From positions 1-64,000 of the forward strand of contig CP081303.1 of the NCBI GenBank assembly GCA_019720755.1: a stretch of 64,000 nt of DNA, read 5' to 3'. This document shows, piece by piece, positions 27,360 through 35,559 of the stretch. Under the pieces are notes generated by a model, which saw nothing but the letters and a program-made list of their open reading frames with translations, was not told the DNA's origin and made no database searches. The position numbers were made by a program, and so were the translations under genes. Position 1 is the stretch's first letter, and the number at the start of each line of letters is the position of its first letter. The stretch comes from Prolixibacteraceae bacterium. GTDB lineage: Bacteria > Bacteroidota > Bacteroidia > Bacteroidales > Prolixibacteraceae.

Positions 27360-28640
27360 TTAAAATTGACCTGCAATAACAGTAATTGTTTGGTCCTCTT
27401 TAAAGTAACGTTGTGCTATTTCAAGAATCTCTTCTGGTGTAACAGACTGTATGGTATGAATGAGTTTCTGATAATGATCCCATTCTAAACCGAATCCAAT
27501 TAACGACTCAAGTGTATTTGCTCGTGCAAAAGGACCATCCACTTCACTCATTATTTTACTCATCATATAAGAACGAACCATATGCATTTCTGCTTCTTCG
27601 ATCTTTTCAGTTCTCAATCGTTCGATCTCTTTATTGATCTCTTCTAATGCTGGAGTGCAAACATGAGAACCAACCTCAGAAAAAATAAACATGGCTCCAC
27701 CTGCTTGGAAAGAGAGGTAAGATGCTCGTATACCATAAGTATAACCTTTATCTTCTCGTATATTCATATTCAACCTAGAACCAAAATAACCTCCAAGAGC
27801 AGTGATTAGAAAGCGCAATTTGAAATAGTCATCTCCCATTTTATTTGGAAGAGGAATTCCCATTGCAATAGCATTTTGTGATGCTCCTTTTTTCTCTATC
27901 TTCTCTGTTCCAAAAGTTGGATTAAAAGCAGAGGATTGATTCGTTGAGAGAGAGGTCTTTTCCCATGAGGTATTTCCAAAAAGAGAGCCAATACGATCTA
28001 CGGATTCTTCATTTGCTTTACCACAAACAATTAAGTTAAGATCATTGGGACGATAATTTTCTTGATGAAATGAAATTAGATCTTCACGGGATATATGGTT
28101 GTAAACATCGATATCCTCGAAAGGAGCATATGGATGATCTTTCCCCATCAACATTCTGAAAAAGCGTCGTTGTGCCATCACGCTTACCTTCTGGCTATCC
28201 TCCGCAAATTTGTGAAGCCTTTTGGTCTTTAATATATCAAACTCTTTTTGTGGAAATATTGGATTGTGTATGACCGATTCTAGTGAAGGGAGTAATGGCT
28301 CAAGGTGTTTTGAAAGAGTTAAAAAAGATAATACACTATAGTCATAGCCAGGAGTGATATGTAGATAGGCCCCGTAGTAATCAAGTTGTTCTGCTAGCTG
28401 TTGGGCTGTGAAATCGGTTGTCCCTTCGGTTAACATTTTGGCTGTCATCGACGATTGCAGAGGTTTGCCTGCCGCCTTGAGGCCTGCATGAAACATGACA
28501 TCAATCTTAATAAGGTCTTGTTCTCCTGCCACCAAATTATGAAGAAGCGTGCCATTCTTAAGACTTTTGGTCTCTACATTAGGGAGATCAATACGACTAA
28601 CAGGCTTATGTGATGGTGCTTTAGTTCTAAAATTAGACAT
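27360..28640 (-). CDS. M16 family peptidase-like protein without zinc motif
   Basis: A 426-residue pitrilysin-fold protein. It has the M16 architecture (ENG-like start KNGTLLHNLV; AKMLTEGT; C-terminal segment GGYFGSRLNMNIREDKGYTYG), but the catalytic HxxEH is absent at the expected place (SSMTAKMLTEGT). Such inactive subunits pair with an active M16 partner, and the adjacent upstream gene with HFFEH is the obvious one (4 bases apart). Residues YTYGIRA match the substrate-clamping R/Y pair usually held by the non-catalytic subunit. The peptide substrates are unknown. Confidence 0.9.
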   Translation of the reverse strand: MSNFRTKAPSHKPVSRIDLPNVETKSLKNGTLLHNLVAGEQDLIKIDVMFHAGLKAAGKPLQSSMTAKMLTEGTTDFTAQQLAEQLDYYGAYLHITPGYDYSVLSFLTLSKHLEPLLPSLESVIHNPIFPQKEFDILKTKRLHKFAEDSQKVSVMAQRRFFRMLMGKDHPYAPFEDIDVYNHISREDLISFHQENYRPNDLNLIVCGKANEESVDRIGSLFGNTSWEKTSLSTNQSSAFNPTFGTEKIEKKGASQNAIAMGIPLPNKMGDDYFKLRFLITALGGYFGSRLNMNIREDKGYTYGIRASYLSFQAGGAMFIFSEVGSHVCTPALEEINKEIERLRTEKIEEAEMHMVRSYMMSKIMSEVDGPFARANTLESLIGFGLEWDHYQKLIHTIQSVTPEEILEIAQRYFKEDQTITVIAGQF

Positions 28641-28643
28641 GGA

Positions 28644-29894
28644 TTATGACTCTTTTGTTGTGTTACTTAAATAGAATATTTCATTACAGTTATCTTCTGT
28701 AAAGGTCTCATGAGCAAACTCTTGGAGCTGTTCTCCAGTTATTTCACGGTACTTATCCACTTGTGTGTTGATCAAGTCGATATCCCCAGATAGTTCATAT
28801 GCTGCTAGTTGCATCGCTTTATCCAAATAGCTGCTTTCAGAGTATAGGAGGTTTGCTTCGAATTTATTTTTGATCTTTTCTAACTCTCGTGTTACAATTT
28901 TATTATTCTTTAGTGCTTCCAGCTCTTCAAAGACTGCCTTTTTTGCCTCTTCAAGATCCACTCCATCAGATGGTTTTCCTATGATAAGAAATAGTCCTGG
29001 ATCTTCTTCTCCTGAAATGAAAGCATCGATGTCGATAAAAAGTTGCTTCTCTACAACCAACTTCTGGTAGAAACGAGAAGAATTTCCAGAAGCAAGAATA
29101 TCTGAAGTGAAATCACCACAACGATAATTAGTCGTGTTTTTGGCTCCCATATGCCAACTCCAAATCAACATATTGTTCGGAACATCCCTATAAACCGTTT
29201 CTGTTTTAAATCCTTTTTGTTTTGGTTCAGATGGATAATTTCGAGGCTTGATAGCTCGTGAAGGAATCGATCCAAACCATTTTTCTGCTAAAGATACTAT
29301 TTGATCGAACTCTACATTTCCCGATGCAACAAGAATTGCATTATTGGGTGCGTAGTGTTCGTAAAAAAATGTCTTCACATCTTCCAATGTCGAATCTTCA
29401 ATATGTTTTATCTCTTTTCCTATGGTAGGCCATTGGTATGGATGCTTCTCATATGCCTGCTTACGAATTAAATGCCAAATATCCCCATAAGGTTGGTTGA
29501 TGTAGTTTTGTCGAAACTCTTCTATTACAACTTGCTGTTGTGTTAAAAAACTCTTCTCTGAAAAAGCCAAGGAAAGCATTCGGTCTGATTCGAGCCAAAA
29601 TCCTGTTTCAATATTATCTGCAGGAAGTGTTAGATAATAGTTGGTAATATCATTTGATGTAAATGCATTGTTATTACCTCCCACTTTTTGAAGCTCATGA
29701 TCATAGTCTGGAATATTTATAGAACCTCCAAACATTAGATGTTCAAAAAAATGTGCAAATCCAGTTTGATCTGGAGATTCATCTTTTGCACCGACACGGT
29801 ATAGAACGTTTAATGCCGCAAAAGGAGTGGTTTTGTCTTGATGAACAACTACCCGTAGGCCGTTTTCAAGAAGATGTTTTTTGTATTGGATCAT
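28644..29894 (-). CDS. M16 family zinc metallopeptidase (catalytic subunit)
   Basis: A 416-residue pitrilysin-type peptidase with the inverted zinc motif HFFEH (His48, Glu51, His52) and the third ligand in VVIEEFRQNY. No signal peptide is visible, so it is probably cytoplasmic or released by other means. It is translated just ahead of the zinc-less M16 gene with a 4-base gap, which indicates a heterodimer. A third M16 gene (34034-35263) lies 4 kb away and is separate. Confidence 0.93.
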   Translation of the reverse strand: MIQYKKHLLENGLRVVVHQDKTTPFAALNVLYRVGAKDESPDQTGFAHFFEHLMFGGSINIPDYDHELQKVGGNNNAFTSNDITNYYLTLPADNIETGFWLESDRMLSLAFSEKSFLTQQQVVIEEFRQNYINQPYGDIWHLIRKQAYEKHPYQWPTIGKEIKHIEDSTLEDVKTFFYEHYAPNNAILVASGNVEFDQIVSLAEKWFGSIPSRAIKPRNYPSEPKQKGFKTETVYRDVPNNMLIWSWHMGAKNTTNYRCGDFTSDILASGNSSRFYQKLVVEKQLFIDIDAFISGEEDPGLFLIIGKPSDGVDLEEAKKAVFEELEALKNNKIVTRELEKIKNKFEANLLYSESSYLDKAMQLAAYELSGDIDLINTQVDKYREITGEQLQEFAHETFTEDNCNEIFYLSNTTKES

Positions 29895-29952
29895 ATGTGC
29901 TTAGTAATGAAATGGAGGAGGTAATCCTCTTAAGTCTGCTTAATTAAAAAAT

Positions 29953-29980
29953 CCCATAAAGAGATCTTTCTCTTTATGGG
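29953..29980 (-). terminator. Intrinsic terminator after the nitronate monooxygenase-like gene
   Basis: A perfect 12-bp stem CCCATAAAGAGA / TCTCTTTATGGG with a 4-base loop. On the minus strand it is followed by ATTTTTTAATT. It ends the transcript of the gene at 30011-30964 before the M16 operon. Confidence 0.9.
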
Positions 29981-30010
29981 GCAAATGTAATGAATATATA
30001 TTGAAGCATT

Positions 30011-30964
30011 TTAAAAACGATATTGTTCCTCGTTTACAATTTTATCTCTAGCTTCGTTGTACTCCGAGAGTAGCATGGTAAAGATGTCTGAAACCGATTT
30101 TTCTTTTTCAATCATAGACGATACTTGTCCAATCTCTAATTCGCCTTCCTCTAGTTCCCCTAGAAACATCCCTTGTTTGGCACGTCCTTTTCCTAAAATT
30201 TCTCTTAGACTTTCAGGAGTAGCCCCAGCTCTCTCCATTCCTTGAACTGTTTGGTAAAAGTGATTGTTTAACAATCGTACAGGAGCCAAACTTTTTAATG
30301 ACAGTTTTGTATCTCCCTCTTTTGCCTTGAATACGGTCTCTTTGAAGTTGGAGTGTGCCGAGGACTCTTTTGATACCGCAAAGAGAGATCCTATCTGTAC
30401 TCCATCAGCACCAAGACTATGTGCAGCCAACCATGCTTGACCAGAACCTATTCCTCCTGCCGCAATAACGGGTAGGGAGGTTGATCTTCTAACCTGAGGT
30501 ATCAAAGTTAATGTCGTCGTCTCTTCTCTTCCGTTATGACCTCCTGCTTCAAATCCTTCGGCAACAATTGCATCTACACCAGCATCTTCACATTTTTTTG
30601 CAAAAAGAGAACTTGAAACCACATGAACTACTGTGATTCCATGAGATTTGAGTGTTTGAGTCCATTTCTTAGGACTACCAGCCGAAGTGAAAACGATCTT
30701 AACCTTCTCTTTGATGATTATATCAATGATCTTATCTAATTCGGGGTAAAGTAACGGCAAATTAACCCCCCATGGTTTGTCCGTTGCAGATTGCATTTTT
30801 TGAACATGCTCTCTAAATGTCTCAGGATGCATTGACCCAGCACCTAGAAGCCCTAATCCACCTTGATTGGACACTGCTGATGCAAGTTTCCAACCAGAAC
30901 ACCAAACCATACCTCCTTGTACAATGGGGTATTTTATATTAAAAAGTTTACATATTTTATTCAT
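30011..30964 (-). CDS. Nitronate monooxygenase / enoyl-ACP reductase (FabK)-like flavoprotein
   Basis: A TIM-barrel FMN enzyme of the 2-nitropropane dioxygenase family. From ATG 30964 (317 residues) it begins MNKICKLFNIKYPIVQGGM, the family start; the frame extends 21 residues upstream without homology. FMN-phosphate motifs are VIAAGGIGSG and GADGVQIGSLF, with EGFEAGGHNG at the active-site loop. Members either oxidise nitronates or reduce enoyl-ACP. Which one applies cannot be settled here, as no fatty-acid genes are adjacent. Confidence 0.85.
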   Translation of the reverse strand: MNKICKLFNIKYPIVQGGMVWCSGWKLASAVSNQGGLGLLGAGSMHPETFREHVQKMQSATDKPWGVNLPLLYPELDKIIDIIIKEKVKIVFTSAGSPKKWTQTLKSHGITVVHVVSSSLFAKKCEDAGVDAIVAEGFEAGGHNGREETTTLTLIPQVRRSTSLPVIAAGGIGSGQAWLAAHSLGADGVQIGSLFAVSKESSAHSNFKETVFKAKEGDTKLSLKSLAPVRLLNNHFYQTVQGMERAGATPESLREILGKGRAKQGMFLGELEEGELEIGQVSSMIEKEKSVSDIFTMLLSEYNEARDKIVNEEQYRF

Positions 30965-31167
30965 GATACTACCTAATTGGAGATTAACTGAATTGGTCAT
31001 CTTCAAGATTACCAAATGATTAATCAAATATATAACAAAAGGTGTGGATTAAAAGTTCTTTAAGTCCTTTTTTAAATAATCGTTGGTGAATCTTTTAAAG
31101 TATTTTCATCGTGTCCTCTTTTAAGGTTAATTCGAAGTACTTAGTAGCTCTTATGATGACATAATAG

Positions 31168-31242
31168 TTACCCTTTAGATACCCTTTGATTACCTTTAGA
31201 GTAACCAAAGGGTAACTAAAGGGTAACCAAAGGGTATCCAAA
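31168..31242. repeat. 11-bp repeat array forming a 26-bp inverted repeat
   Basis: On the right are four units of the form GGGTAnCnAAA (31199-31209, 31210-31220, 31221-31231, 31232-31242). On the left, 31168-31193 is the reverse complement of 31201-31226 with two mismatches, around a 7-base loop. The region lies between divergent genes. The spacing of 11 bp is about one helical turn, so every copy would face the same side of the DNA. Confidence 0.8.
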
Positions 31243-31334
31243 GTACGCTTTAACTCATATTGAAATGGCTTTAAAAACACACAAATTAGGTTATATAACA
31301 TGTCCTTGAATAGGTGTCAAGCGAACTAGTCGTT

Positions 31335-31342
31335 TAGTTTTG
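31335..31342 (+). promoter_or_regulatory. Candidate -7 box of the CLC channel gene
   Basis: TAGTTTTG fits TAnnTTTG, 41 bases before the ATG at 31383 and about 93 bases to the right of the 11-bp repeat array. No clear -33 TTTG at 19-21 bases. Confidence 0.35.
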
Positions 31343-31382
31343 TGTTATCAAGTTTAATAGGATGAAAGATTTGTAGAGATTT

Positions 31383-33146
31383 ATGACACCGATTGATAGA
31401 ATTTACTCTTGGCAGAAGAGACACCTTTCGCCTCGTACTTTATTATATTTACTAAGCATTGTTATTGGCATTGCTGCTGGATTGGCCGCAGTGTTAATAA
31501 AGAATTCGGTAGGGATGATGCACCATTTCGTTGCATTTGCGTTTCCCGTTGCCTTTCAGGAGTATTTACGGTTTATTCTTCCTTCGATAGGTCTTCTTTT
31601 GGTGCTGATATTTATTCGATATATCAATAAAAAGCCTGTAGGTCACGGTATTCCTAGTGTATTATATGCCATATCTCAAAATGAAGGAAAGATTGAAAAA
31701 CATAATACCTACTCATCCATTATCACAAGTGCTCTGACTGTTGGGTTTGGAGGTTCTGTTGGATTGGAGGGTCCTACCGTTGCTACGGGGGCTGCCATTG
31801 GTTCTAATTTGGCTTCCACTTTCCGCTTGACATACAAACAGATGGTTATCATGCTTGGTTGTGCTTGTGCTGGAGCAATGGCAGCCATTTTTAAAGCGCC
31901 TATCACGGCGATTGTATTTGCTGTAGAGGTGATTATGATCGACTTAACAGCCATCTCTTTAATTCCTTTGATTCTTTCTTCTGCTACGGCAGTGTTGATA
32001 TCCTATTTCTTTTTAGGAATGAAAGCAATCTATTTTGTGCCTATATCGCAAGGATTAGAACTGGGGGACCTTCCTCTTTATATTATTTTAGGTGTGTTTA
32101 CAGGTCTGGGAACGGCTTATTTCAATAAGGTTTATCGAATGGTGTCTCGTTGGTTTCGTCATATAAAAAGCCAAACAAGAAGGTGGTTATGGGGAGGTAT
32201 TACATTGGGCATCTTAATTGTTCTTTTCCCTCCTCTTTTTGGGGAAGGATACGAAGCAATAAATGGATGTCTAGAGGGTAATTTTAGTTATTTACACCAA
32301 TTTTTGTTGGTCGATTTTGTGAGTAATTGGGAGTATGGTATCTACTTGATGGTGCTATTTCTAGTCCTGTTTAAAGTTTTTGCAACTGCCATCACTTTTG
32401 GGGCTGGTGGTGTTGGAGGTATTTTTGCTCCGACTCTTTTTATGGGTGCTCATGCTGGAGTTTTGTTTGGTATGATTGTTCAGAAACTGTGGTATCCTGA
32501 GATGAATTTAACCACTTTTGCACTATTAGGTATGGCCGGAATGATCGCTGGAACACTTCATGCTCCTTTGACAGGTGTTTTCTTAATAGCCGAGATAACA
32601 GGAGGTTATACTCTATTAGTTCCTTTGATGATTGTTTCAGTAATATCATTTATGGTGACCAAACTGTTCTTTGGAAACTCAGTATATACTTATCAATTGG
32701 CAAAAAGGAATGAGTTAATGACGCATGATCGCAATGAGAATGCTCTCTCCATGATGCGTACTTATGACATCATTGAAGACGATTTTTATCGGTTGGATGT
32801 ATCTTCCAATTTAGGCGATTTGGTAAAAGGGATTGAGAAAAGCTCTCGTAATCTATTCCCCATAACAGATGCCAAGGGTAAACTGGTTGGAATGGTGAAA
32901 ATGGATGATGTTCGTCAATTTATCTTTAAACCAGAGAATTATGATCAGATAATGATTAAAGATTTGATGTACTATCCAGATTTTGTGTGTCAAGTATCTT
33001 TATCAATGAAAGAAATTGTGGAAAAATTTAATAGTTCAAGGCATTATAATATGGCTGTAGTGGATGATAAAGGAAAATATTTAGGCTTTATATCTAGAGC
33101 AAATGTATTCTCGGTTTATCAGAAAATGTTGAATAAAATTATGTAG
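31383..33146 (+). CDS. CLC-type chloride channel/transporter with CBS domains
   Basis: A 587-residue CLC anion channel or Cl-/H+ exchanger. Membrane landmarks: GHGIP (87-91, where the family's GSGIP is usual, so Ser is replaced by His), GSVGLEGPT (124-132, gating Glu129 kept), and GAGGVGGIFAPTLFMGAH near 345. The cytosolic C-terminus (about 455-587) carries two CBS domains that probably bind adenine nucleotides. Ser to His or Pro in the filter is known in CLC subgroups that prefer other anions, so ion selectivity is open. It diverges from the flavoprotein gene. Confidence 0.92.
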   Translation: MTPIDRIYSWQKRHLSPRTLLYLLSIVIGIAAGLAAVLIKNSVGMMHHFVAFAFPVAFQEYLRFILPSIGLLLVLIFIRYINKKPVGHGIPSVLYAISQNEGKIEKHNTYSSIITSALTVGFGGSVGLEGPTVATGAAIGSNLASTFRLTYKQMVIMLGCACAGAMAAIFKAPITAIVFAVEVIMIDLTAISLIPLILSSATAVLISYFFLGMKAIYFVPISQGLELGDLPLYIILGVFTGLGTAYFNKVYRMVSRWFRHIKSQTRRWLWGGITLGILIVLFPPLFGEGYEAINGCLEGNFSYLHQFLLVDFVSNWEYGIYLMVLFLVLFKVFATAITFGAGGVGGIFAPTLFMGAHAGVLFGMIVQKLWYPEMNLTTFALLGMAGMIAGTLHAPLTGVFLIAEITGGYTLLVPLMIVSVISFMVTKLFFGNSVYTYQLAKRNELMTHDRNENALSMMRTYDIIEDDFYRLDVSSNLGDLVKGIEKSSRNLFPITDAKGKLVGMVKMDDVRQFIFKPENYDQIMIKDLMYYPDFVCQVSLSMKEIVEKFNSSRHYNMAVVDDKGKYLGFISRANVFSVYQKMLNKIM

Positions 33147-33284
33147 CTATATTTCTTTCAGACATAACTGATTTTTCTCGTTTCAATGGTCTCGTCTAAA
33201 GCGTTGTGTTATTTCAATTGCCTTTATGGTCCGTTTGATTTTGAGGTTTGACATTTCAGTCTTCGATCACGCTGATTTGAAAAC

Positions 33285-33330
33285 AAAGAAGAAGACTGTC
33301 GTCATATAAATGAGACAGCCTCTTTATTTT
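33285..33330 (+). terminator. Weak hairpin after the CLC gene
   Basis: Imperfect stem: CTGTC/GACAG and AAAGA/TCTTT separated by an internal loop, then ATTTTTATAT. It is 139 bases past the CLC stop, between convergent genes. Confidence 0.35.
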
Positions 33331-33370
33331 TATATTATGAAGGTCTTCATTATCGACCTTTTTAAGTAGT

Positions 33371-34012
33371 CTATCTTTTACGAAGCATCGTAATCCCATC
33401 TCTTAATGGAAGAATGGTGGTTTCAACTCTAGGATCATTTTTTACATGATCATTAAATGCAAGGATTCCTTTGGTTTGGAGGTCGTTATTAGCTATTGGC
33501 TCAACCACTTTCCCATCCCAAAGGGTGTTATCTGCAAGAATTACTCCTCCTTGAGACACTTTGTCTATTACCATTTCATAGTGCTCAACATATCTTCTTT
33601 TGTCGGCATCCATAAATACGAGGTCAAATGTTTCGTCTAACGCAGGAACGATTTCTTCAGCATTCCCTATATGTTGAATAATGGTCTCTGAAAGTCCTGC
33701 TTTTTCAAAGTATGAAAAGGCAAACTCTTCTAACTCATCATTAATTTCAACCGTATGAAGTTTTCCTCCCTCCTTTAATCCTTTGGCAAGAGATATGGCT
33801 GAATAACCAGTGAAGGTCCCAAGTTCGAGGATATTTTGAGGTGAAACTAATTTGCTTAAAAATGTGAGGATCGAACCTTGAAGGTGTCCAGAGCACATTC
33901 TCGAATATAAAACATTGGCATGGGTGTCTCTATCTAATTGTGATAAGATAGGATCTTCGTTGTCAATGTGATTTAAAATATATTGTTCTAAGTCTAATGA
34001 TGAGTTATGCAT
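33371..34012 (-). CDS. O-methyltransferase (COMT/CCoAOMT-like), SAM-dependent
   Basis: A 213-residue class I methyltransferase of the O-methyltransferase family 3. The SAM site is ILELGTFTGYSAISLA, with the acidic residue of VEIND binding the ribose. Metal-binding acidic residues appear in FMDADKRRYVEHYEM and ADNTLWDGKV. It follows the M16 peptidase gene by 21 bases on the same strand. The substrate (catechol-like or other hydroxyl) is unknown. Confidence 0.9.
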   Translation of the reverse strand: MHNSSLDLEQYILNHIDNEDPILSQLDRDTHANVLYSRMCSGHLQGSILTFLSKLVSPQNILELGTFTGYSAISLAKGLKEGGKLHTVEINDELEEFAFSYFEKAGLSETIIQHIGNAEEIVPALDETFDLVFMDADKRRYVEHYEMVIDKVSQGGVILADNTLWDGKVVEPIANNDLQTKGILAFNDHVKNDPRVETTILPLRDGITMLRKR

Positions 34013-34033
34013 ATAATTTTTGTGTCTCGTAAT

Positions 34034-35263
34034 TTACTCTTTCGATTGATATGTAAGAATCGACATCTGATCTTCTTGTAGAATTTGATTTGCTACTTCA
34101 ATAATTTGCTCAGAAGTAATTGTATTAATCTTTTTTTCTATCTGTTCTAGTGATGATAGCGAATTGAAGAACATATAGCTTTTTGCTGAAGATAGCATGA
34201 CCTCTTCACTATTTTCTTGAGATACGGAAATCTGTCCAAAGAGCTGCTTCTTTGCTTTGGATAACTGAAGCGTTCCAAGTTTCTTGTCTCTAAGTTTTTT
34301 TAGCTCTTTAAAGATTAGTCCTTGTGCTCTATCTCCATTTTCTGGGTCTGTTCCGTAATATATGGATAAAAGCCCCGTATCTGAATAAGAAGTTATTGTT
34401 GATTCGATGTTATATGCCATTCCATGTCTTTCTCTTATCGCCAAGTTAAGTCTGCTATTCATCGAGGTTCCTCCTAATATGTTATTGAGAAGGACTGTGG
34501 TGGTTCTATCTTTGTGTCCTATTTCATGTGCAATAGTACCAATGATCGTATGATTTTGATAGGTCTCTTTGTCTAAAATTAGATGTTGAGGTTTGTAGTT
34601 CTCAAATTTTAAACGATTATGTTCTCTTCTGTTTTCAGGTAGGTCCTCAAAGTAGAACTGGATTCGTCTTTTTAAACGTTCAAAAGGAATATCTCCAACA
34701 AAGCACAAAACCATTTGATCTGTATGATAGTTTTCAGACATGAATTTTTCAATATCTTTCTTTTCATATGTCATGATCTGTTCAGGGGAACCTAATATTT
34801 GGCGTCCAAATGGATGGCCTTTAAAGAGAAGATCTTCAAAATCATCGTATATTAACTCAGAAGGACTATCTAGATACGAATTAATCTCTTCAATAATGAC
34901 CTCTTTCTCTTTCTCTATCTCATGTTTAGGGAAAGTACTATTTTTCAATATATCGCTCAGGAGCTCAATGGCACGTGTATAGTCATTCTTCAAAAATGTG
35001 GAATATATCGCAGTCTCCTCTTTTGTAGTATATGCGTTTAAGTCTCCTCCAACATCTTCAAGTCGACTGAGTATATGGTATGCCTTTCTATTCTTTGTCC
35101 CTTTAAAGATGACATGTTCAATGAAATGAGCCATTCCAACCTCTTCGTCTTTTTCATCTCTGGATCCAGTGTTTAAAACGATTCCAAAGTGAGCGACAGT
35201 GGAGTGAGTTGGTATATGTACCAATCTTATCCCATTGGTTAATGTAAAAGCGTTATATTGCAT
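34034..35263 (-). CDS. M16 family zinc metallopeptidase (processing-peptidase type)
   Basis: A 409-residue single-domain M16 peptidase with the zinc motif HFIEH (His46, Glu49, His50) and EKEVIIEEINSY for the third ligand. It resembles mitochondrial processing peptidase beta/YmxG-type proteins (NTGSRDEKDEEVGMAHF). No signal peptide is seen. It is divergent from the large outer-membrane protein gene and leads into the methyltransferase gene 21 bases later. Confidence 0.93.
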   Translation of the reverse strand: MQYNAFTLTNGIRLVHIPTHSTVAHFGIVLNTGSRDEKDEEVGMAHFIEHVIFKGTKNRKAYHILSRLEDVGGDLNAYTTKEETAIYSTFLKNDYTRAIELLSDILKNSTFPKHEIEKEKEVIIEEINSYLDSPSELIYDDFEDLLFKGHPFGRQILGSPEQIMTYEKKDIEKFMSENYHTDQMVLCFVGDIPFERLKRRIQFYFEDLPENRREHNRLKFENYKPQHLILDKETYQNHTIIGTIAHEIGHKDRTTTVLLNNILGGTSMNSRLNLAIRERHGMAYNIESTITSYSDTGLLSIYYGTDPENGDRAQGLIFKELKKLRDKKLGTLQLSKAKKQLFGQISVSQENSEEVMLSSAKSYMFFNSLSSLEQIEKKINTITSEQIIEVANQILQEDQMSILTYQSKE

Positions 35264-35559
35264 CGAATATGATTTTATTGAGCTGCAAAAATAGAATTTA
35301 AAATCGTTATAATAAGCACTTTGAGCTCTTTTTTTATTCTGTGATTATTGCTGCTCACAAAGTTCCTTATACCTGGTTTTTTTCTTTCTTTCGTCTGTTA
35401 ATATCTTTGTAGTTAGAGTTTTATGTGTTGTTTGCTTGTTTATTGTGTTCGTATACTCAAAATTCGTCTATTGGAAACCATTTTATAATTACATATTTAC
35501 TGTTGTTAAGTATAATTATGTCTGTTTATAGTGTTATTTTTAGCAGCAAAAATAGATAT
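35264..35559. other. Divergent intergenic region, promoter-containing
   Basis: Between the leftward M16 gene and the rightward outer-membrane protein. It contains a -7 box at 35402-35409. An in-frame extension of the downstream gene to a GTG at 35425 is judged non-coding because a standard signal peptide begins at 35560. Confidence 0.4.
35402..35409 (+). promoter_or_regulatory. Candidate -7 box of the outer-membrane protein gene
   Basis: TATCTTTG fits TAnnTTTG, with a TTTT run 19 bases upstream in place of TTTG. It would give a leader of about 145 bases before the ATG at 35560. Confidence 0.4.

Larger units (their letters stand above)
30965..31382. other. Intergenic region with 11-bp repeat array
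   Basis: No gene is supported between the nitronate monooxygenase-like gene and the CLC gene, which diverge. The stretch holds a striking array of 11-bp units arranged as an inverted repeat (31168-31242) and a -7 box for the CLC gene (31335-31342). A 68-codon leftward frame across the repeats is a by-product of the repeat. Confidence 0.55.

Noticed and set aside
31095-31301. 68-codon leftward frame across the repeat array, and the idea that the array is a CRISPR
   Set aside because: The frame is produced by the repeats themselves. The units are 11 bp with no unique spacers, so it is not CRISPR.
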